Source: Pseudaquabacterium pictum (GTDB taxonomy: Bacteria > Pseudomonadota > Gammaproteobacteria > Burkholderiales > Burkholderiaceae_C). Taken from it: a DNA stretch of 64,000 nt. Numbering within the stretch: position 1 is the first letter of the stretch; the number at the start of each line of letters is the position of its first letter. A program made the position numbers and the translations under genes. This document shows positions 48,373 through 58,922 of the stretch, in pieces. The stretch covers positions 186,001 to 250,000 of the forward strand of contig NZ_BJCL01000007.1 of assembly GCF_005403045.1 (NCBI RefSeq), in the 5' to 3' direction. Below the pieces are notes generated by a model. The model saw only the letters and a list, made by a program, of their open reading frames with translations. It was not told where the DNA came from and searched no databases.

Positions 48373-48953
48373 TCAGTGCCCCAGCCGCAGCCCCGGCGGG
48401 TAGCCCGGCAGGGCCTGCAGGGCAGCCCAGTCGAAGCCGGGCCCGGGATCGTGCTTGCGGCCGGGCGCCACATGCTCATGGCCGGTGATGGCCTGCAGCG
48501 GATGGCGGCGTGCCAGGGCCTGCAGCAGCGGCACCAGGGCCTGGTACTGCGCGGCCTCGAAGCCGCCACCCTCCAGGCCTTCCAGCTCGATGCCCACGCT
48601 GTAGTCGTTGCAGTTGGGCCGGCCCTGCCAGGCCGACACGCCGGCATGCCAGGCCCGCCGGTCGGTGGACACGAACTGCTGCACCTGGCCACCGCGCCGC
48701 ACCAGGAAATGGGCCGAGACCTGCAGGCCGCGGATGGTCTCGAAGTACGGATGGGCCGACCAGTCGAGCCGGTTGGTGAACAGCTGGGCGATGTGGTCGC
48801 CGCCGAACACGCCGGGCGGCAGGCTGATCGAATGCAGCACCACCAGGTCGACCACCGCGCCTGCCGGCCGCAGCCCGTGGTTGGGCGAGCGCAGCGCCTG
48901 CGCACCGGTCCACCAGCCGCGCTGCCAACGTGGCCGTGCTGCCACCGGACCGT

Positions 48954-48957
<4 letters not shown>
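48373..48957 (-). CDS. ampD: 1,6-anhydro-N-acetylmuramyl-L-alanine amidase AmpD
   Basis: Cytoplasmic zinc amidase of cell-wall recycling that removes the peptide from anhydromuropeptides; in other bacteria its loss induces AmpC via AmpR. 194 residues. Zinc ligands fit the His of LVVLHSISLP, the first His of GHEHVAPGRKHDPG and the Asp of HDPG. SAHFLVRRGG, WHAGVSAWQGR and NDYSVGIELEG are family motifs. The ATG overlaps the pilR stop (ATGA). Confidence 0.94.
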
Positions 48958-50461
<1,504 letters not shown>

Positions 50462-50465
<4 letters not shown>

Positions 50466-52366
50466 CGGGCGCGGGGTCCGGTCGGGGGGCTGGCGGCAGC
50501 GCCGGTGGCGGGTTCGCGCATCACCACGTTGAACACGTTGCGGTGCCGGGCACCGGGCGGCGACAGGCTGAAATCCATGCTGGCGCCATGGCGCTCGCAC
50601 AGCTCTCGGCAAATATACAGGCCGAGCCCGCTGCCCCGGCTGCGGGTGGAGAAGAACGGCTCGAACAGGTGCCGCTCCACATCGGGCGGGATGGGGATGC
50701 CGTCGCTGGACACCGACACCGTCACCGCACCCATGGCCGGGCCGCTGGCCAGCCGCAGCCGGATGGCACCGGCCTCGTCGCTGGCATGCCGGCTGGCGTT
50801 GTCCAGCAGGTTGACCAGCACCCGGCGCAGGTGCTCGCTGTCGAAGCGCACCGGCATCGGCTTGGGCGGCAGGTCGACCACCAGGCGCCGCTCGGGCTCG
50901 GCCTCCGGCAGGGCGCTGCGGCGCCAGTCGGCGCACACGTTGGCCACCTCGGATGTGGCATCGATCACCACCACCGGCGTGGGCGCACCGGGCGCCACCG
51001 CCAGCACATCGTCGACGATGCGCTTGAGCCGGTCGACGTTGTCGGCCACGATCTGCGAGAGCCGCCGCTGCTGCGGCGGCAGCTCGTCCTCCAGCAGCAG
51101 GGCGTTGGCCTGGGCGATGGCGGCCAGCGGGTTGCGGATCTCATGCGCGATGCCGGCCGACACCCGGCCCATCGCGGCCAGCTTGTCGTTGCGGGCGCGG
51201 GCCTGCACCGTGCGCATGTCTTCCAGGAACAGCACGCAGATGTCCTCGGGGGGCGTGTCGTCGGCGCCGATGCCGCTGCGCCGGGTGAAGCGCGCCCGCA
51301 CCTGCAGCGTGCGGCTCTGGCCATCGGCCAGGCTGAGCGGCAGCTCACGCGCGCTGGCCGGCCAGCTGCCCTCGGCATAGGCCTGCTCCAGCGCCTGTTG
51401 CAGCGGCCGCAGGCCGGGCTCGTCGGCCAGCGGCATCGGCACGGCCATCAGCAGGCCGGCCGGCCCCAGCAGTTGCCGCGCCGCCGGATTGATGGCGCGC
51501 ACCCGGCCGCGGCGGTCGACCACCAGCACGCCATCGGCCATCTCCTCAATCACCAGGCGGTTCAGCAGCGTCTGCTGGCGGGCCATCTCCAGGCTGCTGC
51601 GGGCCGAGCGCTCCTCGCGCGCCAGGCGCTGCGACAGCTCGCTGGCCAGCAGCGCGATCAGGAACAGGCCGGCGCCGGCCAGGCCGGCCTGCGACAGCAG
51701 CAGCAGCACGTCGCCGCCGTCCACGGCCAGCGGCCAGACCCCCAGCATCAGCAGCAGCGACAGCCCTGCCGCCGTGGCCAGCGCCACCTTGCGGTGGGTG
51801 AGCACGCCCGACATCAGCACCGGCAGCACCAGCAGCGCGGTGTAGTTCAGCGGCGCCTGCGGCTCCAGGATGCGCAAGGCCGAGAAAGCGACCAGGTCGA
51901 CACCGATGGTCCACAGCCACTGGCGCGGCAGCAGCTGGTCGGACGGCACGCCGTCATCGCGGCTGCCATGCAGCAGCCACAGCGACACCGCCTGGCTGGC
52001 ATAGCCCAGGCACAGCAGGATCACCAGCACCGGCGGCTTGCCGCCACCCAGCGCGGCCACGAACGGCGCCAGCACCAGGGCCAGCGACAGCGCCGCCCGC
52101 GCCGCCACGTAGGTGCGCAGGATGCGCGGCAGCGCCGCGCCCTCGGTGGACACCAGGCGCTTGGCCTCGCGGGCGATGAAGTGGCTGTCGCTGGGCGCCT
52201 CGGGATCGTGCTCCAGCAGCGACGAGTCGCCCGGTCGCACCGCCGCGCCGCCCTGGGCCGGGTCGCCCCAGGCGCTGAGCCAGCCGTCCTCGCTGCTGGA
52301 GACCGGCGGCCGGCGCCGGTCGGCGCGGCGCCGGTCGGCCTTCCGGCGGTTGCCCGGAACGCTCAT
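50462..52366 (-). CDS. pilS: Sensor histidine kinase PilS
   Basis: 634 residues from the ATG at 52366. A basic, Arg-rich N-terminus of about 80 residues, then about six TM helices (roughly 85-265), a PAS-like domain (VIEEMADGVLVVDRRGRVRAINPAARQLL), the H-box GIAHEIRNPLAAI and the ATPase boxes (NLLDNASRHA, RGSGLGLYICREL). Multi-TM sensor plus PAS matches PilS, partner of PilR. Overlaps genes on both sides by 4 nt. Confidence 0.92.
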
Positions 52367-52614
52367 TCCGGCGGCACGCGGGCCGGGCCCAGCCGGCGGT
52401 GGGCATCGCTGCAGTACAGGCGCGAGCCCTCGGGCACGGCATCGGCCGCCGGCAGGTGCAGGCCGCAATGGGCGCACTCCGCCATCACCACCGGCGTGGT
52501 CTCGGCGGGCTTGGGCGCGTCGGCAGTGCGATCCCGGCGCGGGCCGCGCAGGCGCGTCACCAGGCTCCACACGCCGATGCCCACCACCAGCAGCACGAGC
52601 AGGAACTTCAGCAT
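52363..52614 (-). CDS. PP0621 family small membrane/zinc-finger-like protein
   Basis: 83 residues: one N-terminal TM helix (LKFLLVLLVVGIGVWSLV), then a cytoplasmic part with ECAHCGLHLPAADAV and a later Cys (LYCSDAHRR). CxxC with a downstream Cys/His suggests a metal-binding knuckle. The gene always sits next to pilS and ccsA in related genomes. Function unknown. ATGA overlap with pilS. Confidence 0.85.
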   Translation of the reverse strand: MLKFLLVLLVVGIGVWSLVTRLRGPRRDRTADAPKPAETTPVVMAECAHCGLHLPAADAVPEGSRLYCSDAHRRLGPARVPPE

Positions 52615-52627
52615 GGCCAACGCCCGC

Positions 52628-53485
52628 TCATCCCGCCACCGGCCGGGCGACCAGCACCTCGAACACGAAGCGCGAGCCGACATAGGCCAGCAGCAGCAGC
52701 ACCGCGCCGGCATACAGCCAGCGGGTGGCATGGCGGCCGCGCCAGCCGCGCCACTGGCGGCCCGCCAGCAGGGCGGCAAACACCGTCCAGCCCAGCAGCG
52801 AGAACACCGTCTTGTGGTCCCAGCGCCACTGCGGTGCGGTGGCCACGCCCAGCAGCAGCGCGCCGGTCAGCACCACGAAGCCGGCCTCGACGAAGCGGAA
52901 GGTCAGGCGCTCCAGCCGCAGCAGCGGCATGCCCATCGGGCCGGCCGGCGCTCCGGCCGGGGACAGGCCGAAGGCACCGCTGGCGCCGGCCTTGCGCAGG
53001 CGCAGCTGGCGCTCGGCCGAATCCAGCATCCAGGCATGCAGCACCGCGGCGCCGAACAGCGCATACGAGGCCACGCCCAGCAGCCAGTGCACCGGCGCCC
53101 ACACGTTCAGCGCCGCCCGCACCTCGCCCGGAAAGGCCCAGGCCACCAGCACCACCGCCGCGCCGTTGATGGCCAGCACGCGGCGCACGCCGGGCAGCGG
53201 CATGAAGCGGCTCTCGATCTCGTGCACCGCCAGCACCAGCCAGACGGTGAGCGACAGCACCGGGCCGAAACCCAGGCGCGCACCCGGCTCGCCGCGGCCC
53301 CAGCCGCCGATGTCCAGCCCCAGCAGCACGGCGTGCAGCAGCCAGCCCGCCACCAGCGCCGGCGCCGGCAGGCGCGACAGGCTGCGCGCGGGCCAGGCGG
53401 CCACCGCGTAGGCCAGCACCGCCATCAGCGCCAGCACCAGGGGCGCGACGCCCAGGGTCTGGACAGGGGCGATCGGTAGAATCAT
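52628..53485 (-). CDS. Cytochrome c assembly (CcsA/YpjD-type) inner membrane protein
   Basis: 285 residues, about eight TM segments. The WAPVHWLLGVASYALFGAAVLHAWML and WRWDHKTVFSLLGWTVFAALL segments with conserved His and Trp are those of CcsA/CcmC-like proteins (YpjD branch). True CcsA binds haem for cytochrome c maturation; the YpjD branch next to ffh is poorly characterised. Divergent from ffh. The ATG has no Shine-Dalgarno but a TACACT box 7 nt upstream. Confidence 0.88.
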   Translation of the reverse strand: MILPIAPVQTLGVAPLVLALMAVLAYAVAAWPARSLSRLPAPALVAGWLLHAVLLGLDIGGWGRGEPGARLGFGPVLSLTVWLVLAVHEIESRFMPLPGVRRVLAINGAAVVLVAWAFPGEVRAALNVWAPVHWLLGVASYALFGAAVLHAWMLDSAERQLRLRKAGASGAFGLSPAGAPAGPMGMPLLRLERLTFRFVEAGFVVLTGALLLGVATAPQWRWDHKTVFSLLGWTVFAALLAGRQWRGWRGRHATRWLYAGAVLLLLAYVGSRFVFEVLVARPVAG

Positions 53486-53492
53486 CCGGGAC

Positions 53493-53498
53493 AGTGTA
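53493..53498 (-). promoter_or_regulatory. Candidate -10 box (TACACT) immediately before the ccsA-like gene
   Basis: TACACT on the minus strand ends 7 nt before the ATG at 53485. It would start the ccsA-pilSR-ampD transcript at the start codon itself. Confidence 0.4.
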
Positions 53499-53537
53499 CT
53501 TTCGCGGCCACCCCCTCATGGCGTGCCCGCCATGCCC

Positions 53538-54893
53538 ATGGCCTCCACCCTTTCAGACCGTCTGTCGCGCCTCGTCAAGACGATGCGCGGCCAGGCCCGC
53601 ATCACCGACAGCAACGTCGCCGACATGCTGCGCGAGGTGCGCATGGCCCTGCTGGAGGCCGACGTGGCGCTGCCGGTGGTGCGCGACTTCATCGCCCGCG
53701 TCAAGGAAAAGGCGCTGGGCACCGAGGTGGTGGGCTCGCTCAACCCCGGCCAGGCGCTGGTGGGCGTGGTGCACAAGGAGCTGGCCGCCACCATGGGCGA
53801 GGGTGTCAGCGACATCAACCTGGCCACCCAGCCGCCCGCGGTCATCCTGATGGCCGGCCTGCAGGGCGCCGGCAAGACCACCACCACCGCCAAGCTGGCC
53901 AAGCACCTGATCGAGAAGCGCAAGAAGAAGGTGCTGACGGTCAGCGCCGACGTCTACCGCCCCGCGGCCATCGAACAGCTGAAGACGGTGACGCGCCAGG
54001 CCGGCGCCGAGTGGTTCCCGTCCACGCCCGACCAGAAGCCGCACGACATCGCCCTGGCCGCCATCGACCATGCCCGCCGGCACTACTTCGACGTGCTGCT
54101 GGTCGACACCGCCGGCCGGCTGGCGATCGACGAGGCGCTGATGGCCGAGATCCGCGACCTGCACGCCACGCTCAAGCCCATCGAGACGCTGTTCGTGGTG
54201 GATGCGATGCAGGGCCAGGACGCGGTGAACACCGCCAAGGCCTTCAAGGAGGCGCTGCCGCTGACCGGCATCGTGCTGACCAAGCTGGACGGCGATTCAC
54301 GCGGCGGCGCCGCGCTGAGCGTGCGCCAGATCACCGGTGCGCCGATCAAGTTCGCCGGCGTGTCCGAGAAGATCGACGGCCTGGAGGTGTTCGACGCCGA
54401 GCGCCATGCCGGCCGGGTGCTGGGCATGGGCGACATCGTGGCCCTGGTCGAGCAGGTGCAGCAGAACGTCGACCTGGGCGCGGCGCAGAAGCTGGCCGAC
54501 AAGCTCAAGTCCGGCGACGGCTTCGACCTGAACGACTTCCTGTCGCAGCTGGGTCAGATGAAGAAGATGGGCGGCCTGTCCGGCCTGATGGACAAGCTGC
54601 CCAGCCAGCTGACGGCCAAGGCCGGCAACGTCGACATGGACAAGGCCGAGCGCGATGTGAAGCGCATGGAGGGCATCATCCAGTCGATGACGCCGCTGGA
54701 GCGCCGCAAGCCCGAACTGCTGAAGGCCAGCCGCAAGCGCCGCGTGGCCGCCGGCGCCGGCGTGCATGTCCAGGAAGTCAACCGCCTGCTGAACCAGTTC
54801 GAGCAGATGCAGGGGATGATGAAGAAGATGAAGGGCGGCGGCCTGATGAAGATGATGAAGCGCATGGGCGGGATGAAGGGGCTCGGCGGCTGA
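53538..54893 (+). CDS. ffh: Signal recognition particle protein Ffh
   Basis: SRP54 homologue that binds 4.5S RNA and signal sequences. 451 residues from the ATG at 53538, giving the family start MASTLSDRLSRL. N domain to about 85, then G domain with GLQGAGKTTTTAKLA, DVYRPAAIEQL, DTAGR and TKLDGDSRGGAALS. The methionine-rich M domain follows (about 320-451), with the RNA-binding helix-turn-helix and a Met/Lys/Gly-rich end. The last 116 bp are overlapped on the other strand by the PEP-CTERM frame. Confidence 0.97.
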   Translation: MASTLSDRLSRLVKTMRGQARITDSNVADMLREVRMALLEADVALPVVRDFIARVKEKALGTEVVGSLNPGQALVGVVHKELAATMGEGVSDINLATQPPAVILMAGLQGAGKTTTTAKLAKHLIEKRKKKVLTVSADVYRPAAIEQLKTVTRQAGAEWFPSTPDQKPHDIALAAIDHARRHYFDVLLVDTAGRLAIDEALMAEIRDLHATLKPIETLFVVDAMQGQDAVNTAKAFKEALPLTGIVLTKLDGDSRGGAALSVRQITGAPIKFAGVSEKIDGLEVFDAERHAGRVLGMGDIVALVEQVQQNVDLGAAQKLADKLKSGDGFDLNDFLSQLGQMKKMGGLSGLMDKLPSQLTAKAGNVDMDKAERDVKRMEGIIQSMTPLERRKPELLKASRKRRVAAGAGVHVQEVNRLLNQFEQMQGMMKKMKGGGLMKMMKRMGGMKGLGG

Positions 54894-55998
54894 CCGCCGC
54901 GAGGCCGTGCGAGAGCCGGCGCTGCAGGGCCAGCACCACCAGCGCCAGCGCCACCACGCCCAGCGTGCCCGGCTCGGGCACCGCACGCGCACCGTCCACG
55001 CTCTGCCGCACTGCAGTGCCCGGCTTGCCACCGCCGCGGCGCCCGCCGTCCTCCAGGCCCAGTGCATGGCGCACGCCGGTCAGCCAGGGCAGCCGCGGCG
55101 CCGCATCGGCCGCCAGGCCGACCCAGGGCACCGGCCCGCCCCGCGCAGCCTGGGCCGCCGTCAGCGCCCGCTTGTCGACCTTCTCGCCGCGCGCGCCCAG
55201 CACCGACACATTGCCGCAGACATCGGGCACCATCACCGCGTGCAGCTGGCCGCGCGCATCCCGCACCTCGTACAGGTCGCCACGCTCCACATGGCCAGAC
55301 GCGAAGTTGACCCGGGCGCCCACGCACAGGGTGTGGCCGTAGGTCATCGCGAATGACCGCGGATTGAACTCGCGGCCATCGCCGACGGCACGGATCGCAC
55401 CGGTGCGGATCTCCACCCGGTCGGTGATGGCACGCGCTGCGCGCCGCCGCGCCACCTCCTGCACCACCTCGGGCGGCAGCCTCGCCGCGCGCAGGGCCTG
55501 GGCGGTGGTGCCGCGGTAGGGCATGCGGCCGGGCTGGCCCCAGGCGCAGCCCTCGCGCACCGCCAGCGCCGGGCCGTCGGGCGCCGGCTCGGCAGCGGCC
55601 CGGGGCAGCGGCCTGGCCAGCGCGGCAGGCACCGGCCGGCCATCATGGCTGACGCCCTCCGGCACGTCCCGCAGTGCGGCCTGGTCGGCCTGGTGGCCCA
55701 CGGCCATCAGCACCACCACCGCGGCCGGCACGGCGCAGGCGACGGCGCCGCCGACCAGCAGCCACAGCCCCTGGCGCACACGCTGGGGCAGCCCCGGCGC
55801 ACGCACGGCGGGCACCACCGGCACCGGGTGGCGGCCACGCGGCAGCAGGCCGGTCCAGCCGCAGCTGGCCGCACGGCAGCGGTAGCGGCGCAGGTCGGCG
55901 TCCAGTTGCGGCGCCAGATCGGCGACCAGCCGGCGGGTGCGGCGCAGGCGCAGGCCGCACTGCGGACAGGCACGGGACGGAACAGTTGAAGACAGCAC
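54778..55998 (-). CDS. Zinc-ribbon, single-TM protein with PEP-CTERM signal
   Basis: 406 residues. A zinc ribbon (C11, C14, C41, C46), a TM anchor (about 78-100), then about 235 residues including CAWGQPGRMPYRG, TYGHTLCVGARVNFASGHVERGDLY and MVPDVCGNVSV. VPEPGTLGVVALALVVLALQRR (from about 340) is a textbook PEP-CTERM sorting motif with TM helix and basic end. Two oddities: there is no cleavable signal peptide, so the N-terminal TM must act as export anchor; and the frame runs 45 residues past the motif, antisense into ffh, where PEP-CTERM proteins normally stop. A lost stop or frameshift is possible. Function unknown. Confidence 0.72.
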   Translation of the reverse strand: MLSSTVPSRACPQCGLRLRRTRRLVADLAPQLDADLRRYRCRAASCGWTGLLPRGRHPVPVVPAVRAPGLPQRVRQGLWLLVGGAVACAVPAAVVVLMAVGHQADQAALRDVPEGVSHDGRPVPAALARPLPRAAAEPAPDGPALAVREGCAWGQPGRMPYRGTTAQALRAARLPPEVVQEVARRRAARAITDRVEIRTGAIRAVGDGREFNPRSFAMTYGHTLCVGARVNFASGHVERGDLYEVRDARGQLHAVMVPDVCGNVSVLGARGEKVDKRALTAAQAARGGPVPWVGLAADAAPRLPWLTGVRHALGLEDGGRRGGGKPGTAVRQSVDGARAVPEPGTLGVVALALVVLALQRRLSHGLAAVSRRAPSSRPCASSSSSGRRPSSSSSSPASARTGSAGG

Positions 55999-56087
55999 CT
56001 CTGCATATCGGCCACCGGGCCGGGATGTGCAGGCACAACATCACGGCCGCGGCTGCAGCGGACGCGCGCTGCGGCCGACAACCTGAG

Positions 56088-56537
56088 GTGAGCCACATCC
56101 ACCCCTTCGCGCGCCGCGCCGGCGCCGCCCTGGCCCTGTGCCTGGCGCTGCCACCCATCCCGGCACGGGCCGGGGAGGCGCCCGACCTGGCCACCGGCGT
56201 GCTGGCCGAGGTGAACCGCTACCGCGTCAGCCAGGGTCTGGTGCCGCTGGTGGCCGACGACCGGCTGCAGGCCATCACCCTGGCCCACAGCCAGGCAATG
56301 GCGCAGCAGGGCCGGCTCAGCCACGGCGGCTTCCAGCAGCGCTTCGACCGCAGCGGCGCACGGCTGTGCGTGGAGAACCTGGCCGCCGGCTCGCTGCAGC
56401 CGGCGCGGGTGGTGGCGGCGTGGCAGCGCTCGCCAGAGCACCACCGCAACCTGCTGGAGCCGCGGGTGCAGGTGGCTGGCGTGGCGGCCACAGGCAGCGT
56501 GGTCAGCCTGCTGGCCTGCCGCTTCGACAGCCCGTGA
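56088..56537 (+). CDS. CAP-domain (SCP-like) secreted protein
   Basis: 149 residues from a GTG at 56088, which gives a clean signal peptide (ALALCLALPPIPARA); an in-frame ATG at 56025 adds 21 residues. CAP motifs: LAEVNRYRVSQGLVPL, ITLAHSQAMAQQGRLSHGG with the conserved His, CVENLAAG with the Glu, and VVAAWQRSPEHHRNLL. Small extracytoplasmic CAP proteins are of mostly unknown function. Divergent from the PEP-CTERM gene. Its stop abuts the ftsY stop exactly (TGA|TCA). Confidence 0.8.
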   Translation: MSHIHPFARRAGAALALCLALPPIPARAGEAPDLATGVLAEVNRYRVSQGLVPLVADDRLQAITLAHSQAMAQQGRLSHGGFQQRFDRSGARLCVENLAAGSLQPARVVAAWQRSPEHHRNLLEPRVQVAGVAATGSVVSLLACRFDSP

Positions 56538-57713
56538 TCAGCTCAGCAGCGCCTGGGCGAACTCGCGCGCGCTGAAGGTCTGCAGGTCTTCCAGCTTCTC
56601 GCCCACGCCGATGAAGTAGACCGGCACCGGCCGCTCGCGGGCGATCGCCGCCAGCACACCGCCCTTGGCCGTGCCATCGAGCTTGGTGACGATCAGGCCG
56701 GTGAGGCCCAGCGCATCGTCGAAGGCCTTCACCTGGGTCAGCGCGTTCTGGCCGGTGTTGCCATCGACCACCAGCAGCACCTGGTGCGGCGCGCCGGCAT
56801 CGGCCTTGGTGATCACGCGCTTGATCTTCTTCAGCTCCTCCATCAGGTGCAGCTGGGTGGGCAGGCGGCCGGCGGTGTCGGCGATCACCACGTCGCGCTT
56901 GCGGGCCTTGCCGGCGCTCACCGCATCGAATGCCACCGCCGCCGGGTCGGCGCCCTCCTGGCTGATGATCTCGACCCGGTTGCGGTCAGCCCACACGGCC
57001 AGCTGCTCGCGCGCGGCGGCGCGGAAGGTGTCGGCGGCGGCCAGCAACACGGTCTGCTCGGCATCGGCCAGGTGGCGGGTGAGCTTGCCGATGCTGGTGG
57101 TCTTGCCGGCGCCGTTGACGCCGACCACCATCATCACCGTGGGCTGGAATTCGCCGACCACCAGCGCCTTCTCCAGTGGCTGCAGCAGTTCGGTCAGCGC
57201 ATCGCCCAGCAGCGCCTTCACCCGCGCCGGGTCGGTGGCCTTGGCGTCCTTCACCCGGCGCTTCAGGTCGGACAGCAGGAACTCGGTGGCCTTGACGCCG
57301 GCATCGGCCATCAGCAGGGCCGATTCCAGCTCTTCGTACAGCGCATCGTCGATCTGCGTGCCGGTGAAGACCTGGGCGATGCCGCTGCTGGTCTTGCGCA
57401 GGCCGTTGCGCAGCTTGTCGAGCCAGCTCTGGCGGGCGGGCGGCGGGGCGGGCGGCGCGGCCTCGACCACCGGCAGCACCGGGGTGGCTGCAGGCGCTGG
57501 CGCTGGTGCCGGTGCCAGCGCTGGTGCCTGGGATGCGACCGGTGCATGCTGCTCGGCCGGTGCCGCTGGCGCGCCGGTGAGCTTGTTGACCGCGGTCTTC
57601 CACCATGAGCCGCCGCCCTCGGCAGCCGGTGGCGCGTCGGCAGGCGCGGCTGCCGGTGGCGCGGGTGCGGCCTCGGGCGGGGATGCCGACTTTTTCTTGA
57701 AGAAGCTGAACAT
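56538..57713 (-). CDS. ftsY: Signal recognition particle receptor FtsY
   Basis: 391 residues. Membrane-side SRP GTPase that docks Ffh-ribosome complexes at SecYEG. The A region (1-90) is Ala/Pro-rich rather than strongly acidic, as in related betaproteobacteria. The NG domain has GVNGAGKTTSIGKL, DTFRAAAREQL, DTAGRLPTQ and TKLDGTAKGG, ending FIGVGEKLEDLQTFSAREFAQALL. Ffh is encoded 1.6 kb away. Confidence 0.97.
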   Translation of the reverse strand: MFSFFKKKSASPPEAAPAPPAAAPADAPPAAEGGGSWWKTAVNKLTGAPAAPAEQHAPVASQAPALAPAPAPAPAATPVLPVVEAAPPAPPPARQSWLDKLRNGLRKTSSGIAQVFTGTQIDDALYEELESALLMADAGVKATEFLLSDLKRRVKDAKATDPARVKALLGDALTELLQPLEKALVVGEFQPTVMMVVGVNGAGKTTSIGKLTRHLADAEQTVLLAAADTFRAAAREQLAVWADRNRVEIISQEGADPAAVAFDAVSAGKARKRDVVIADTAGRLPTQLHLMEELKKIKRVITKADAGAPHQVLLVVDGNTGQNALTQVKAFDDALGLTGLIVTKLDGTAKGGVLAAIARERPVPVYFIGVGEKLEDLQTFSAREFAQALLS

Positions 57714-57761
57714 TTATGGAAGTGCGTTGGAAGCGGCGATGAAGCCCGCGAAATCAGCCGC

Positions 57762-57767
57762 TATAAT
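57762..57767 (+). promoter_or_regulatory. Consensus -10 box of the tRNA gene
   Basis: A perfect TATAAT 11 bp before the tRNA. The -35 region at 17 bp is poor. The intervening sequence is short, as is usual for tRNA promoters. Confidence 0.6.
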
Positions 57768-57778
57768 GGCGGGCTCAT

Positions 57779-57855
<77 letters not shown>

Positions 57856-57862
57856 ACACCTG

Positions 57863-57893
57863 AAAGCCCGCCGGCCCCAAGCCGGCGGGCTTT
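57863..57893. terminator. Rho-independent terminator between the tRNA and galM
   Basis: A 13-bp perfect stem (57863-57875 with 57881-57893) and a 5-nt loop. The 3' arm ends TTT followed by CTT on the plus strand; the minus-strand reading is symmetric. It lies 8 bp after the tRNA and 19 bp past the galM stop, so it can end both transcripts. Confidence 0.85.
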
Positions 57894-57911
57894 CTTCATG
57901 GTGCGCACGCC

Positions 57912-58922
57912 TCAGGCCGGCGGCGTGTCGAAGGCCAGCCGCAGCGTGTGCTGCCAGACCTGGCCGGGCAGCAGCCAGACTGGCGGCTGCGGCCACTCCG
58001 GGTGGTGCACGCTGTCGGGCAGCCATTGCGGCTCCAGCGCGAGGCCGGCGTGGGCCGCCAGCGCACCGCCATCGCGGGCGGGCTCGCCCGCGAGGTGGCC
58101 GCCGGTGTAGAGCTGCAGCGACGGCATCGTGGTGAACAGCCGCATCCACAGCCGCGCATCGGCCGAGACCAGCACCGCGGCCGGGTGCTGCATCGGCCGG
58201 GTCTGGGGCGTGAGCAGCAGGCCATGGTCGTAGATGCCCGCAGCCCGGTCGTCGATGCGGCGCAGCGTGCGGAAGTCGAAGGCACCGCCGTCCACCGGGT
58301 CGAGGACGCCGTGCGGAATCAGGCTGTCGTCCACCGGCGCCACATGGCTGGCGTCGATCTGCAGGCGGTGCCGGCGCACATCGCCGGTCCGGCCGTCGAG
58401 GTTGAAGTAGGCGTGGTTGGTGAGGCACACCGGCGTGGGCGCGTTGCAGCGCGCCTGGAACTGCTGTTCGATGACGCCGCCGCCGCACAGCGTCACCGTC
58501 ACCGCGATGTCGAGCGCGCCCGGGAAGCCCTGGTCGCCGGCGGGCGAGTGCAGCGTCCAGCTGGCGCTGTCGGTGCGGCGATCGCACAGCTGCCAGCGCC
58601 GGCGGTCGTAGCCATCGGGCCCGCCGTGCAGCTGGTGCGGCGAGCCGGGCTGCGGCTGCAGCGCCCAGTGCTGGCCGTCACGGTCGATCGCCGCACCGGC
58701 GATGCGGTTGGCCACCCGGCCGACGGTGGCGCCCAGGTAGGCGTGGTTGCGCAGGTGCCAGTCGGGCGTGGCGCCGCCCAGCAGCACCTCGCGCGGCTGC
58801 GGCTCCCCCGGCACCGGCACCTGCAGCGACCACCAGGTGGCGCCGATGTCGAGCAAACGCAGGCGCAGGCCGTCCGCGCCGACCAGCTCCACGACCTGCA
58901 CCTCTGCCGGCCCGGCGCTCAT
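57912..58922 (-). CDS. galM: Aldose 1-epimerase
   Basis: Interconverts alpha and beta anomers of aldoses such as arabinose, galactose or glucose. 336 residues. [28 protein letters not shown], catalytic His region [11 protein letters not shown], and a C-terminal Glu expected near [17 protein letters not shown] are GalM signatures. Last gene of the sugar operon; the ATG overlaps the araC stop (ATGA). It would supply the transporter's sugar in the anomer needed by catabolic enzymes. Confidence 0.93.
   Translation of the reverse strand: MSAGPAEVQVVELVGADGLRLRLLDIGATWWSLQVPVPGEPQPREVLLGGATPDWHLRNHAYLGATVGRVANRIAGAAIDRDGQHWALQPQPGSPHQLHGGPDGYDRRRWQLCDRRTDSASWTLHSPAGDQGFPGALDIAVTVTLCGGGVIEQQFQARCNAPTPVCLTNHAYFNLDGRTGDVRRHRLQIDASHVAPVDDSLIPHGVLDPVDGGAFDFRTLRRIDDRAAGIYDHGLLLTPQTRPMQHPAAVLVSADARLWMRLFTTMPSLQLYTGGHLAGEPARDGGALAAHAGLALEPQWLPDSVHHPEWPQPPVWLLPGQVWQHTLRLAFDTPPA

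Noticed and set aside
54554-55327. Alternative minus-strand frame across the ffh end and PEP-CTERM gene
   Set aside because: It does not contain the PEP-CTERM motif or the conserved middle domain in frame.
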